Assembly (NCBI RefSeq): GCF_900103975.1 | Contig: NZ_FNIR01000016.1 | Span: 19,408 to 83,407 of the forward strand | Direction of reading: 5' to 3' | Length of the DNA: 64,000 nucleotides | From: Klenkia soli | Lineage (GTDB): Bacteria > Actinomycetota > Actinomycetes > Mycobacteriales > Geodermatophilaceae | Shown: positions 8,530 to 16,615 of the stretch, one piece after another | How the letters are laid out: every line of letters starts with the position of its first letter | Numbering within the stretch: the stretch's first letter is position 1 | Translations under genes and position numbers: made by a program | Notes under the pieces: model-generated | What the model was told of the DNA's origin: nothing | What the model saw: the letters and a program-made list of their open reading frames with translations, nothing else | Databases searched by the model: none

Positions 8530-9611
8530 GCCTCGGCGCTCAGCTGGTGCACGAGCTCCACGACGTGGGTGATCGCGCCCGGGTCGGTGTCGGGCAGCAC
8601 GCCGTGGCCCAGGTTGAAGACGTGCCCGCGGGCGGCCCGGCCCTGCCGGAAGACCCGGCGGACCTCGCCCTCCAGCGTGGCGCGGTCGGCCAGCAGCACG
8701 GCGGGGTCCAGGTTGCCCTGCAGCGAGTAGCCGGGGCCCACCCGGCGGGCGGCCTCGTCCAGCGGCACCCGCCAGTCGACACCTACGACGTCGGCCCCGG
8801 CATCGCCGATCAGCGGGAGCAGCTCACCGGTGCCCACGCCGAAGTGGATCCGCGGCACGTCGCGCTCCCCCGCGGCCCGGTTGCCCAACCCGTCGAACAC
8901 CGCCCGTGAGTGCGGCAGGACCCGGGTGGCGTAGTCCGTCGCGGACAGCACGCCGGCCCAGGAGTCGAACAGCTGGACGGCGGAGACGCCGGCGTCGACC
9001 TGGGCCCGCAGGTAGACCGCCGCCGACAGCGACAGCTTGGCCAGCAGCCGCTGCCAGGCCTCGGGCTCGGCGTACATGAAGGCCTTGGTGCGGGCGTGCT
9101 CCTTGGAGGGGCCGCCCTCGATCAGGTAGGTGGCCAGGGTGAACGGGGCACCGGCGAAGCCGATCAGCGGCGTGGCCCCCAGCTCGCCGACCAGCCGCGT
9201 CACCGAGGTGGTCAGGAAGTCCAGCTGACCCGGGTCGAGGTCGGGCAGGGCGTCGACGTCGGCCACGGTGCGCACCGGTTCGGCCACGACCGGGCCCACC
9301 CCGGGCTTGATCTCGATGTCCACCCCGGCGACGACGAGCGGCAGCACGATGTCGGAGAAGAGGATCGCGGCGTCGACCCCGTGCCGGCGGACCGGCTGGA
9401 GGGTGATCTCGGTGACCAGGTCGGGGTCCTGGCAGGCCTGCAGCATGGCCGTGCCGGCCCGCAGCGCGCGGTACTCGGGCAGCGACCGGCCGGCCTGCCG
9501 CATGAACCACACCGGGGTGCGACCCACCGGGTGCCCCAGGGCGGCCCGGACGAGGTCCGAGTCGGCCGGGGAGGTGCTGCTGGCGGTGTCCGGTGCTGCT
9601 GCTGTGCCCAC
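8526..9611 (-). CDS. hemE: Uroporphyrinogen III decarboxylase HemE
   Basis: A 361-residue enzyme that decarboxylates uroporphyrinogen III to coproporphyrinogen III. Signatures are [15 protein letters not shown] near the N-terminus, the FSDIVLPL strand and [14 protein letters not shown] near the C-terminus. I choose GTG 9611 ([10 protein letters not shown]): GGGAGG lies 10 nt upstream, and a longer reading to 9695 adds a low-complexity extension absent from the family. It is the first gene of the hemE>hemY>hemQ operon, divergent from the DUF3000 gene. Confidence 0.94.
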   Translation of the reverse strand: MGTAAAPDTASSTSPADSDLVRAALGHPVGRTPVWFMRQAGRSLPEYRALRAGTAMLQACQDPDLVTEITLQPVRRHGVDAAILFSDIVLPLVVAGVDIEIKPGVGPVVAEPVRTVADVDALPDLDPGQLDFLTTSVTRLVGELGATPLIGFAGAPFTLATYLIEGGPSKEHARTKAFMYAEPEAWQRLLAKLSLSAAVYLRAQVDAGVSAVQLFDSWAGVLSATDYATRVLPHSRAVFDGLGNRAAGERDVPRIHFGVGTGELLPLIGDAGADVVGVDWRVPLDEAARRVGPGYSLQGNLDPAVLLADRATLEGEVRRVFRQGRAARGHVFNLGHGVLPDTDPGAITHVVELVHQLSAEA

Positions 9612-9750
9612 GACCAGCCATCCTCCCAGACCTCCGCGGCGCCGCCCCGCGGGCTCCGGACCACCCTCCGCGGCGGACACGCCGAGGGCCATCACTCTCC
9701 GTGCACGACCGATTGGCGCGTCGGAAGGGCGGGGTGTCGGTACAGCGACC

Positions 9751-9756
9751 TACCCT
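9751..9756 (+). promoter_or_regulatory. -10 element, leaderless DUF3000 gene
   Basis: TACCCT ends 6 nt before GTG 9763, with no Shine-Dalgarno between. Confidence 0.55.
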
Positions 9757-9762
9757 TCGGGC

Positions 9763-10410
9763 GTGGATCCCCAGCGCAGGCCAGGTCGTGGCCCGGGTGG
9801 CGACGGCGAACGTCCGCCGCCGCCGGCCGAGTTCCAGGCCGCGCTCGACGCGTTGGCCACCGTCCGCGCACGCAGCGAGATCGCCCTCGAGCACATCCCG
9901 GCCCCCCAGCGCCTGGCCCCGTGGTCGCACGCCATCGGGGCGCGGGTGGCCGAGCCCGGCGAGATCGCCGGCGAGGACGACGTCGAGATCGCCAGCGGCC
10001 GGTTCATCGTCCTGCACGACCCCGCCGGGCACGAGGCCTGGGACGGCACCACGCGGTGCGTCGGCTACGTCTCGGCGGTCACCGACGAGTCGATGGTCGA
10101 CGACACGATGTTCTCCGAGGTCGCCTGGAGCTGGCTGGTCGAGGCGCTGTCCGACCACGGCGCGGCCCACCACTCGCTGGGCGGCACGGTCACCCGCACC
10201 GCCTCCACCCGGTTCGGCGACATCGCCGGCCCCGAGCACTCCGTCGACGTCGAGATCCGGGCCTCCTGGACCGCCGGCGACACCGACCTCGACCGGCACC
10301 TCGGCGCGTGGCTCGAGGTGCTGGGCAACGCCGCCGGTCTCCCCCCGCCGGGTGTGCACCTGCTCGGTTCGGCCGGCAACGGCCGGGCATCGGGCGGCAG
10401 CACCTCCTAG
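9763..10410 (+). CDS. DUF3000 family protein
   Basis: A 215-residue soluble protein of a family restricted to Actinobacteria and of unknown function. Recognisable stretches are FQAALDALATVRARSEI, LAPWSHAIGA, GRFIVLHDP and FGDIAGPEHSVDVEIRASW. In mycobacteria the homologue also lies next to RNase D and the heme genes. Starting at GTG 9763 places a -10 element 6 nt upstream. The C-terminal 15 residues are Gly/Ser-rich and probably disordered. A hairpin follows. Confidence 0.85.
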   Translation: MDPQRRPGRGPGGDGERPPPPAEFQAALDALATVRARSEIALEHIPAPQRLAPWSHAIGARVAEPGEIAGEDDVEIASGRFIVLHDPAGHEAWDGTTRCVGYVSAVTDESMVDDTMFSEVAWSWLVEALSDHGAAHHSLGGTVTRTASTRFGDIAGPEHSVDVEIRASWTAGDTDLDRHLGAWLEVLGNAAGLPPPGVHLLGSAGNGRASGGSTS

Positions 10411-10419
10411 AGTGAGCCG

Positions 10420-10439
10420 GTTGCTCCATCCGGAGCAAC
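10420..10439 (+). terminator. Hairpin after the DUF3000 gene
   Basis: Perfect 8-bp arms GTTGCTCC (10420-10427) and GGAGCAAC (10432-10439) around loop ATCC, 10 nt after the stop. It may alternatively be an operator for the response-regulator gene starting at 10498. Confidence 0.5.
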
Positions 10440-10497
10440 GACCGATGGGCCGACTGCGGCGACACGCTGACGGCCGGAGCGCTGGAGCGACCACCAC

Positions 10498-11199
10498 GTG
10501 ACCCTGGGACACCCGCGTGCCGACGGCGCGCTGCTGCCCCCGGACGCCACCGCCCTCGTCGTCGACCCCGCCCCCCTGCTCCGCGAGGCCCTCGCCGCGC
10601 GGTTGCGCTCCCTGGGTGCGCGGGACGTCGAGGAGGCCGCCGGCCTCGAGGAGGCCCGGGTCCGGGCGCACGTCTCGGGCCCGCGCGCGCTCTGCGTCCT
10701 CGACGTCGACCTGCCCGACGGCGGCCCGCCCACGGCCGGTGACGTCGGTCGCGGGTTGGACCTGCTGCCCGAGCTGCACGCCGACGGCTGGCCGGTGGTG
10801 GTCGTGCTGACCGCGGTGACCGACCCCGCCGTCGTCCGGGCCGCGTTCGTGGCGGGCGTGCGCGGGTACCTGCTGAAGTCGTCCCCGCTGGCCGTGCTGA
10901 CCGAGGGGTTGCGGGTGGCCCTGGGCGGGGAGGTCTACGCCGACCCGGGCATCGCCAACAGCCTCGCGGTCGGCCTGACCCGCGGGTCACCCGACGACGG
11001 CCCCGGCCACCTGTCGGCCCGCGAGCTCGACATCCTGCGGCTGGTCGCCGCGGGGCACACGAACAAGGAGATCGGTGACTTGGTGGATCTGTCCGCCCTC
11101 ACGGTGAAGAGCCACCTGGCCCGCATCGCGCGCAAGCTGGGCACCGGCGACCGGGCGCACATGGTCGCGCTCGCCCTGCGCAGCGGGGTGATCGCATGA
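10498..11199 (+). CDS. NarL/LuxR-type response regulator
   Basis: A 233-residue two-domain regulator. The receiver domain (residues about 15-140) has the phospho-acceptor aspartate in LCVLDVDLPDGG, threonine in VVLTAV and lysine in YLLKSSPL; the usual acidic pair at the first strand is reduced to VVDPAP. The LuxR-type helix-turn-helix (about 165-230) includes LSARELDILRLVAAGHTNKEI and LSALTVKSHLARI. No histidine kinase gene is nearby, so its partner is elsewhere or absent. It overlaps RNase D by 4 nt (ATGA, 11196-11199), implying a shared operon. Confidence 0.88.
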   Translation: MTLGHPRADGALLPPDATALVVDPAPLLREALAARLRSLGARDVEEAAGLEEARVRAHVSGPRALCVLDVDLPDGGPPTAGDVGRGLDLLPELHADGWPVVVVLTAVTDPAVVRAAFVAGVRGYLLKSSPLAVLTEGLRVALGGEVYADPGIANSLAVGLTRGSPDDGPGHLSARELDILRLVAAGHTNKEIGDLVDLSALTVKSHLARIARKLGTGDRAHMVALALRSGVIA

Positions 11200-12467
11200 C
11201 CGAGGCCGCGCCCGACGACAAGGCCCCCGACCAGGCCCCCGCCCAGGCCCCCGACCAGGCCCCCGAGGAGTCGACCGCGGTGCCGCTGCTGGCCCCGCGC
11301 GACGGACTGCCCCCGGTGATCGAGACGTCGACCGCGCTGGTCGAGTACGCCGGCAAGCTGGCGGGCGGTTCCGGCCCGGTGGCCGTCGACGCCGAGCGGG
11401 CCTCGGGCTACCGCTACGGCCAGAAGGCCTACCTGGTGCAGCTGCGCCGGGCCGGGAGCGGCACCGGGCTCGTCGACCCCGTGCCGCTGCCGGACATGGG
11501 GCCGATCCAGGCCGCGATCGGCGATGCCGAGTGGGTGCTGCACGCCGCCAACCAGGACCTCCCGTGCCTGGCCGAGATCGGCCTGGTGCCGACCCGGCTG
11601 TTCGACACCGAGCTGGCCGCCCGGCTCGCCGGGCTCCCCCGGGTGGGGCTGGGTGCCGTCGTCGAGTCGCTGCTGGGCTTCACGCTGCAGAAGGGGCACT
11701 CGGCCGCCGACTGGTCGACCCGGCCGCTGCCCACCGACTGGCTGGTCTACGCGGCCCTGGACGTCGAGGTGCTGGTCGACCTGCGCGACGCGCTGGCCGC
11801 GATCCTCGAGGAGCAGGGCAAGACCGAGTGGGCCCGGCAGGAGTTCGCCGCCGTCCTCGCCGCCGGTCCCCCGGCCCCCCGGGTCGACCCCTGGCGGCGG
11901 ACGTCGGGCATGCACGGCCTGCGCAGCCGGCGGCAGCTCGCCGTGCTGCGGGCGCTGTGGGAGGCCCGCGACCTGCTCGCCCGGCGCCGCGACATCGCCC
12001 CCGGCCGGGTGCTGCCCGACTCCGCCATGGTCGCCGCGGTCGCCGCGGATCCGACGTCGGTCGAGCAGCTGGCCGACCTGCCGGTGTTCCGCGGTCGGGC
12101 CAACCGCAAGATCGCCAGCACCTGGTTCGCGGCGCTGCAGAAGGGCCGCGCCGTCCCCGAGGGTCAGCTGCCCGCGCCCAGCCTGCCCGGTGACGGTCCG
12201 CCGCCGGTGAACCGCTGGGCCGACCGCGACCCCGAGGCCGCCCAGCGCCTGCAGGCCGCCCGCGCCGGGTTGGCCGCGCTCGGCGAGCAGTGGTCGGTGC
12301 CGGTGGAGAACCTGCTGACCCCCGATCTCGTCCGCCGGCTGATGTGGTCCCCGCCCGCCGAGGTGTCGGCGGAGTCGGTCGCCGGCGTCCTGCGCGACGG
12401 CGGCGCCCGCGAGTGGCAGATCGGCCTGACGACGGACCTGCTGACGGCGGCCGCCACGACCTCCTGA
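11196..12467 (+). CDS. rnd: Ribonuclease D-like 3'-5' exonuclease (HRDC)
   Basis: A 423-residue DEDDy-family exoribonuclease. An acidic, Ala/Pro/Gln-rich extension (about 45 residues, with repeated DQAP) precedes the exonuclease domain, where VAVDAERASG, LHAANQDLPCL, DTELAARLAG and YAALDVEVLVDL carry the metal-binding residues and the catalytic tyrosine. An HRDC domain follows (about 250-320: LRALWEARDLLARRRD, ILP-like VLPDSAMV). The role is probably 3' processing of tRNA or other stable RNA. It is co-translated with the response regulator upstream. Confidence 0.88.
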   Translation: MTEAAPDDKAPDQAPAQAPDQAPEESTAVPLLAPRDGLPPVIETSTALVEYAGKLAGGSGPVAVDAERASGYRYGQKAYLVQLRRAGSGTGLVDPVPLPDMGPIQAAIGDAEWVLHAANQDLPCLAEIGLVPTRLFDTELAARLAGLPRVGLGAVVESLLGFTLQKGHSAADWSTRPLPTDWLVYAALDVEVLVDLRDALAAILEEQGKTEWARQEFAAVLAAGPPAPRVDPWRRTSGMHGLRSRRQLAVLRALWEARDLLARRRDIAPGRVLPDSAMVAAVAADPTSVEQLADLPVFRGRANRKIASTWFAALQKGRAVPEGQLPAPSLPGDGPPPVNRWADRDPEAAQRLQAARAGLAALGEQWSVPVENLLTPDLVRRLMWSPPAEVSAESVAGVLRDGGAREWQIGLTTDLLTAAATTS

Positions 12468-12511
12468 GGCCACCGCCGCCCACCCCGCATCCCGACCCCG
12501 CCCCGCCCCGC

Positions 12512-12580
12512 CCCCGGCATGGGAGCCCATGCACCCACCTCCGGGGCCCAGGGGTGGGTGCATGGGCTCCCATGCCGGGG
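12512..12580. repeat. 28-bp perfect inverted repeat (long hairpin)
   Basis: Arms 12512-12539 and 12553-12580 are exact reverse complements of 28 bases with a 13-nt loop. The core alternates GGCATGGGAGCCC and ATGCACCCACC. It follows RNase D by 44 nt and lies before the fadA promoter, so termination is its simplest role, but it is much longer than the other hairpins here. Confidence 0.85.
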
Positions 12581-12602
12581 AGGGAGGGGGTGCGCGCGGC
12601 GG

Positions 12603-12618
12603 GTTACCGGCGGGTAAC
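12603..12618 (+). promoter_or_regulatory. Palindromic operator overlapping the fadAB -10
   Basis: GTTACC-GGCG-GGTAAC is a 6+6 perfect palindrome. Its right half overlaps the -10-like TAACTT (12615-12620). A dimeric repressor bound there would block fadAB transcription; a TetR-family fatty-acid regulator is the likely type, by inference. Confidence 0.55.
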
Positions 12619-12672
12619 TTGTCGGCGACGCGGTTCGGCGTCCCGACCGCGACCCGTCCCACCGGAGGTCTC

Positions 12673-13875
12673 GTGTCCCGCTCCCTGCGAGAGGTCGTCT
12701 TCGTCGACGGCGTGCGCACCCCGTTCGGCAAGGCCGGCCCGAAGGGCATGTACGCCGAGACCCGGGCGGACGACCTGGTCGTCCGCTGCATCCGTGAGCT
12801 CATGCGCCGCAACCCGGAGCTGCCGCCCGAGCGGGTCGACGAGGTGGCGATCGCCGCCACCACCCAGATCGGCGACCAGGGCCTGACCATCGGCCGCACC
12901 GCCGCGCTGCTGGCCGGGTTGCCGAAGTCCGTCCCGGGCTTCGCGATCGACCGCATGTGCGCCGGTGCGATGACCGCGGTCACGACCACGGCCTCGGGCA
13001 TCGCCTTCGGCGCCTACGACGTCGCCATCGCCGGCGGCGTCGAGCACATGGGCCACCACCCGATGGGCGAGGGCGTCGACCCCAACCCCCGGTTCGTGTC
13101 CGAGAAGATCGTCGACTCCTCGGCGCTGGTCATGGGCTCGACCGCGGAGAACCTGCACGACCGGTTCCCGCACCTGACCAAGGAGCGCGCCGACGCCTTC
13201 GCCGTCGGCAGCCAGGACAAGTACGCCGCCGCGCTGGCCGCGGGCAAGATCGGCCCCGAGCTGGTCAGCGTGGCCACCCGCTCGGCCGAGCAGGGCTGGG
13301 GGCTGGCCACCGCCGACGAGCCCCCGCGCCCGGGCACCACGGTCGAGGGCCTCGCCGGCCTCAAGACCCCGTTCCGCCCGCACGGCCACGTCACCGCCGG
13401 CAACGCCGCCGGGCTCAACGACGGCGCCACGAGCTGCCTGCTCGCGGCCGAGGACGTCGCCACCGAGCTCGGGCTGCAGATCGGCATGCGCCTGGTGGGC
13501 TTCGGCTTCGCCGGGGTCGAGCCCGAGGTGATGGGCGTCGGCCCGGTGCCCTCCACCGAGAAGGCCTTCGCGAGCACCGGGCTGACCATCGACGACATCG
13601 GGCTGTTCGAGCTCAACGAGGCCTTCGCCGTCCAGGTGCTGGCCTTCCTGGACCACTTCGGCATCGCCGACGACGACCCGCGGGTGAACCCGTGGGGCGG
13701 CGCGATCGCGGTGGGCCACCCGCTGGCGTCCTCCGGCGTCCGGCTGATGACCCAGCTGTCGCGGCAGTTCGCCGAGCGCCCCGACGTCCGGTACGGGCTC
13801 ACCGCCATGTGCGTGGGCATCGGCATGGGCGGGACCGTCATCTGGGAGAACCCGAACTGGGAGGGCGACAAGTGA
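12673..13875 (+). CDS. fadA: Acetyl-CoA acyltransferase (thiolase)
   Basis: A 400-residue thiolase that cleaves 3-ketoacyl-CoA with CoA in the last step of beta-oxidation. GTG 12673 is preceded by GGAGG at 12664-12668. Motifs are VDGVRTPFGKAG at the N-terminus, the nucleophilic cysteine in DRMCAGAM, LNEAFAVQ, the histidine in GGAIAVGHPLASSG and the second cysteine in AMCVGIGMGG. It overlaps fadB by 4 nt (GTGA), and the pair forms the two subunits of the trifunctional beta-oxidation complex. Confidence 0.93.
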   Translation: MSRSLREVVFVDGVRTPFGKAGPKGMYAETRADDLVVRCIRELMRRNPELPPERVDEVAIAATTQIGDQGLTIGRTAALLAGLPKSVPGFAIDRMCAGAMTAVTTTASGIAFGAYDVAIAGGVEHMGHHPMGEGVDPNPRFVSEKIVDSSALVMGSTAENLHDRFPHLTKERADAFAVGSQDKYAAALAAGKIGPELVSVATRSAEQGWGLATADEPPRPGTTVEGLAGLKTPFRPHGHVTAGNAAGLNDGATSCLLAAEDVATELGLQIGMRLVGFGFAGVEPEVMGVGPVPSTEKAFASTGLTIDDIGLFELNEAFAVQVLAFLDHFGIADDDPRVNPWGGAIAVGHPLASSGVRLMTQLSRQFAERPDVRYGLTAMCVGIGMGGTVIWENPNWEGDK

Positions 13876-15887
13876 GCGAGCAGTTCCCCGACGAGGTCGT
13901 CACGCAGGCGCTCACCCGGCTGGTCACCCTGCCCGGCGTCGAGAAGCCGCTGGCGCTGATCACCCTGGACAACGGGCACGACCACACCCGGCCCTCCACC
14001 TTCGGCCCGGGCGGGCTGGCCTCGCTGGACGCCGCCCTCGACCAGGTGCTGGCCGCCGACGTCGCGGGCATCGCGGTCACCGGCAAGCCGTTCGTGTTCG
14101 CCGTCGGCGCCGACCTCTCCGGCGTCCCCCGGATCTCCACCCGCGACGAGGCGCTGGAGATCGCCCGGCAGGGCCACCTGGTGTTCGCCCGGCTGCGCGA
14201 CGCCGACGTGCCGACGTTCGCCTTCGTCAACGGCGCGGCGCTGGGCGGTGGTCTGGAGCTGGCGCTGCACGCGCAGCACCGCACGATCTCGGCCGGGGCG
14301 TTCGTCGCCTTCCCCGAGGTCTTCCTCGGTCTGGTGCCCGGCTGGGGCGGCACCCAGCTGCTGCCGAACCTGATCGGCATCGACGCCGCGGTGTCGGTGA
14401 TCGTGGAGAACGCGCTCTCCCAGAACCGGATGACGTCCGGCCCGCGGGCGGCGAAGCTCGGCATCGCCGACGTCGTGCTCGAGCCGGCCGACTTCCTGGA
14501 GCGCTCGCTGGAGTGGGCCGCCGGGGTGCTCACCGGCGCCGTCGCCGTGGACCGCCGGGAGGTCGACCGGGGGGCGTGGGACGACGCGATCGCCCGCGCC
14601 CGGCAGGTCGTCGCCGCCCGCACCCGCAATGCCTCGCCGGCCGCCGTCCGCGCCGTGGACCTGCTCGAGCTGGCCCGCGACGCGTCCTTCGCCGCCGGGA
14701 CGGCGGCCGAGGACGAGGCCCTGGCCGACCTGATCATGACCCCGGAGCTGCGGGCCTCGCTCTACGCCTTCGACCTGACCCAGAAGCGGGCCAAGCGGCC
14801 GGCCGGGGCGCCTGACCGAGCGCTGGCGCGGAAGGTCACCAAGGTCGGCGTCGTCGGGGCCGGGCTGATGGCCTCGCAGCTGGCCCTGCTGTTCCTCCGC
14901 CGGCTCGAGGTGCCCGTCGTGCTCACCGACGTCGACAAGGCCCGGGTGGACAAGGGCGTGGGCTGGGTGCACGGCGAGCTGGACAAGCTGGCCGGCAAGG
15001 GGCGCCTGTCCCCCGACGCGTTGAACCGGTTGAAGGGCCTGGTCTCCGGGTCGCTGGAGAAGAGCGCGTTCGCCGACGCCGACCTGGTGATCGAGGCGGT
15101 GTTCGAGGAGCTGTCGGTCAAGCAGCAGGTGTTCGCCGAGGTGGAGGCGGTCGTGTCCGACACGTGCGTGCTGGCCACCAACACCTCGGCGCTGTCGATC
15201 ACCGAGATGGCTGCTGAGCTCCAGCACCCCGAGCGGGTGGTCGGCATGCACTTCTTCAACCCGGTCGCGGTGCTGCCGCTGCTGGAGGTCGTGCGGGCCG
15301 ACAAGACCGACGACGCCACCTTGGCCACCGCGTTCGCCGTCGGCAAGCAGCTGAAGAAGTCCTGCGTGCTCGTCGCCGACGCCCCGGCGTTCGTGGTCAA
15401 CCGGCTGCTCACCCGGTTCCTCGGCGAGGTCACCGCCGCCGTCGACGCCGGCACACCGGTCGACGTCGCCGAGCGGGCGCTGGACCCCCTCGGCCTGCCG
15501 ATGACGCCGTTCGAGCTCCTGTCGCTCGTCGGGCCGCCGGTGGCGCTGCACGTCGCCGAGCGCATGCACGAGGCGTTCCCCGACCGGTTCGGGGTGGGCA
15601 CCGGGCTGCGCCGGATGGTGGAGCTCCGCAAGACCAGCGTGTTCAGCGAGCCCGGGGTGGTCGACCCCGAGCTGGCCGACGCGTTCACCTCGACCGGCAC
15701 CGGACCCTCGGCCGACGAGCTGCGGGCGAACGCCGAGCGGGCGATGGCCGAGGAGATCACCCTCATGCTGGACGAGGGCGTGGTGCAGGCCGTCGAGGAC
15801 ATCGACCTCGCGATGCTCCTGGGCGCCGGCTGGCCCTTCTGGCTCGGCGGCATCACCCCGTACCTGCGCCGGGTCGGCACCCTGTAG
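13872..15887 (+). CDS. fadB: Fatty-acid oxidation complex alpha subunit
   Basis: A 671-residue fusion of enoyl-CoA hydratase and 3-hydroxyacyl-CoA dehydrogenase. The hydratase part (about 20-220) shows GAALGGGLELAL and FPEVFLGLVPGWGG with the two catalytic glutamates. The NAD-binding part starts near residue 323 with VGVVGAGLMASQLAL, where an Ala replaces the more usual Gly after Met; the catalytic histidine is in GMHFFNPVAV (about 456). The C-terminal dehydrogenase domains include FVVNRLLTRF and DPLGLPMTPFELL. It is coupled to fadA; a strong hairpin follows. Confidence 0.93.
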   Translation: MSEQFPDEVVTQALTRLVTLPGVEKPLALITLDNGHDHTRPSTFGPGGLASLDAALDQVLAADVAGIAVTGKPFVFAVGADLSGVPRISTRDEALEIARQGHLVFARLRDADVPTFAFVNGAALGGGLELALHAQHRTISAGAFVAFPEVFLGLVPGWGGTQLLPNLIGIDAAVSVIVENALSQNRMTSGPRAAKLGIADVVLEPADFLERSLEWAAGVLTGAVAVDRREVDRGAWDDAIARARQVVAARTRNASPAAVRAVDLLELARDASFAAGTAAEDEALADLIMTPELRASLYAFDLTQKRAKRPAGAPDRALARKVTKVGVVGAGLMASQLALLFLRRLEVPVVLTDVDKARVDKGVGWVHGELDKLAGKGRLSPDALNRLKGLVSGSLEKSAFADADLVIEAVFEELSVKQQVFAEVEAVVSDTCVLATNTSALSITEMAAELQHPERVVGMHFFNPVAVLPLLEVVRADKTDDATLATAFAVGKQLKKSCVLVADAPAFVVNRLLTRFLGEVTAAVDAGTPVDVAERALDPLGLPMTPFELLSLVGPPVALHVAERMHEAFPDRFGVGTGLRRMVELRKTSVFSEPGVVDPELADAFTSTGTGPSADELRANAERAMAEEITLMLDEGVVQAVEDIDLAMLLGAGWPFWLGGITPYLRRVGTL

Positions 15888-15898
15888 CCGCCGGGACC

Positions 15899-15953
15899 GC
15901 AGAACCGCACCGCCGGCACGCCTGCCACCCGCGTGCCGGCGGTGCGGTTCTGC
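15899..15953. terminator. 23-bp perfect hairpin after fadB
   Basis: Arms 15899-15921 and 15931-15953 are exact reverse complements of 23 bases around the loop CTGCCACCC. It starts 12 nt after the fadB stop. Its 3' edge also touches a CACCCT hexamer (15953-15958) that could serve the next gene. Confidence 0.8.
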
Positions 15954-15964
15954 ACCCTCGACAC

Positions 15965-16261
15965 GTGGGTGATGCTCTGCAGGTGGACGTCGAGGTGAAC
16001 GCGCTGGCGCTGAACGTGACCATCCCCGAGCACCTGCGGTGGACCGACGTCCGGCGGGACGAGGAGTTCACCCTGCAGACCCTCACCGTCCGGCTGCTGC
16101 CCGACGGCACCCCGGCCGCGAAGGCCTACGGCCGGCCCACCGCGGGTGGGCGGGGTGCCTACGTGTCGTTCCCGGTGCCCGACCGCCCGGAGCTCACCGA
16201 GCTGGTCGAGGCAGCCGCCGCCCGCGCCGCGCAGCTGTGGGGCGCCGCCGTCCGGCCGTGA
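15965..16261 (+). CDS. Small hypothetical protein
   Basis: A 98-residue soluble protein starting at GTG 15965, with CACCCT 6 nt upstream as a possible leaderless -10. Residues 5-30 (VDVEVNALALNVTIPEHLRW) look strand-rich and the end (ELTELVEAAAARAAQLW) helical. No family is recognised. Its reality rests on codon third-position bias and its position between hairpins. Confidence 0.55.
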   Translation: MGDALQVDVEVNALALNVTIPEHLRWTDVRRDEEFTLQTLTVRLLPDGTPAAKAYGRPTAGGRGAYVSFPVPDRPELTELVEAAAARAAQLWGAAVRP

Positions 16262-16316
16262 CCACGGACCCCGGGGCACCGCGTCCCGGCGTGCCGTGCG
16301 CGCAGGTCCGTGATCA
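16259..16316. terminator. Imperfect hairpin between convergent genes
   Basis: TGACCACGGACC (16259-16270) pairs with GGTCCGTGATCA (16305-16316) with one mismatch, and GGCAC/GTGCC can pair inside. It lies between the + gene ending at 16261 and the - gene ending at 16334, so it may terminate both. Confidence 0.55.
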
Positions 16317-16333
16317 CCGGGGAGGGGGCGGGG

Positions 16334-16615
16334 CTAGCGGAAGCCGTCGGTGAGGGAGTCGATGGTGCGGTCGACCTCGGCGACCTTGATGTGGCTGATG
16401 CCCGCGGTCGCGCCGGCGGCGAGCATCGCCTCGTGCACCCCGCGCAGGGTCGCCCACACCTGGTCGGCCTCGCCCTCGAGCGTGGTGCCCAGCGCGCCGA
16501 CCTCGTAGGTCAGCCCGGAGGCCTGGATGACCGCGATGGCCGCCTTGACGTGCGCGTAGGGCTCGTCGGGGGTGCCGGCGGGCGACGGGGCCACCTGGAT
16601 CTCAGCGATCAGCAC
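16334..16615 (-). CDS. MTH1187-type thiamine-binding protein
   Basis: A 93-residue protein of the UPF0045/MTH1187 family, whose members form ferredoxin-like oligomers and bind thiamine or related ligands. It starts [16 protein letters not shown] and shows [18 protein letters not shown] and the final strand [13 protein letters not shown], all typical. It overlaps the end of dxs by 14 nt, so it is the last gene of the dxs operon. The link to DXS, a thiamine-diphosphate enzyme whose product also feeds thiamine synthesis, makes a thiamine-related role plausible. Confidence 0.82.
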   Translation of the reverse strand: MLIAEIQVAPSPAGTPDEPYAHVKAAIAVIQASGLTYEVGALGTTLEGEADQVWATLRGVHEAMLAAGATAGISHIKVAEVDRTIDSLTDGFR

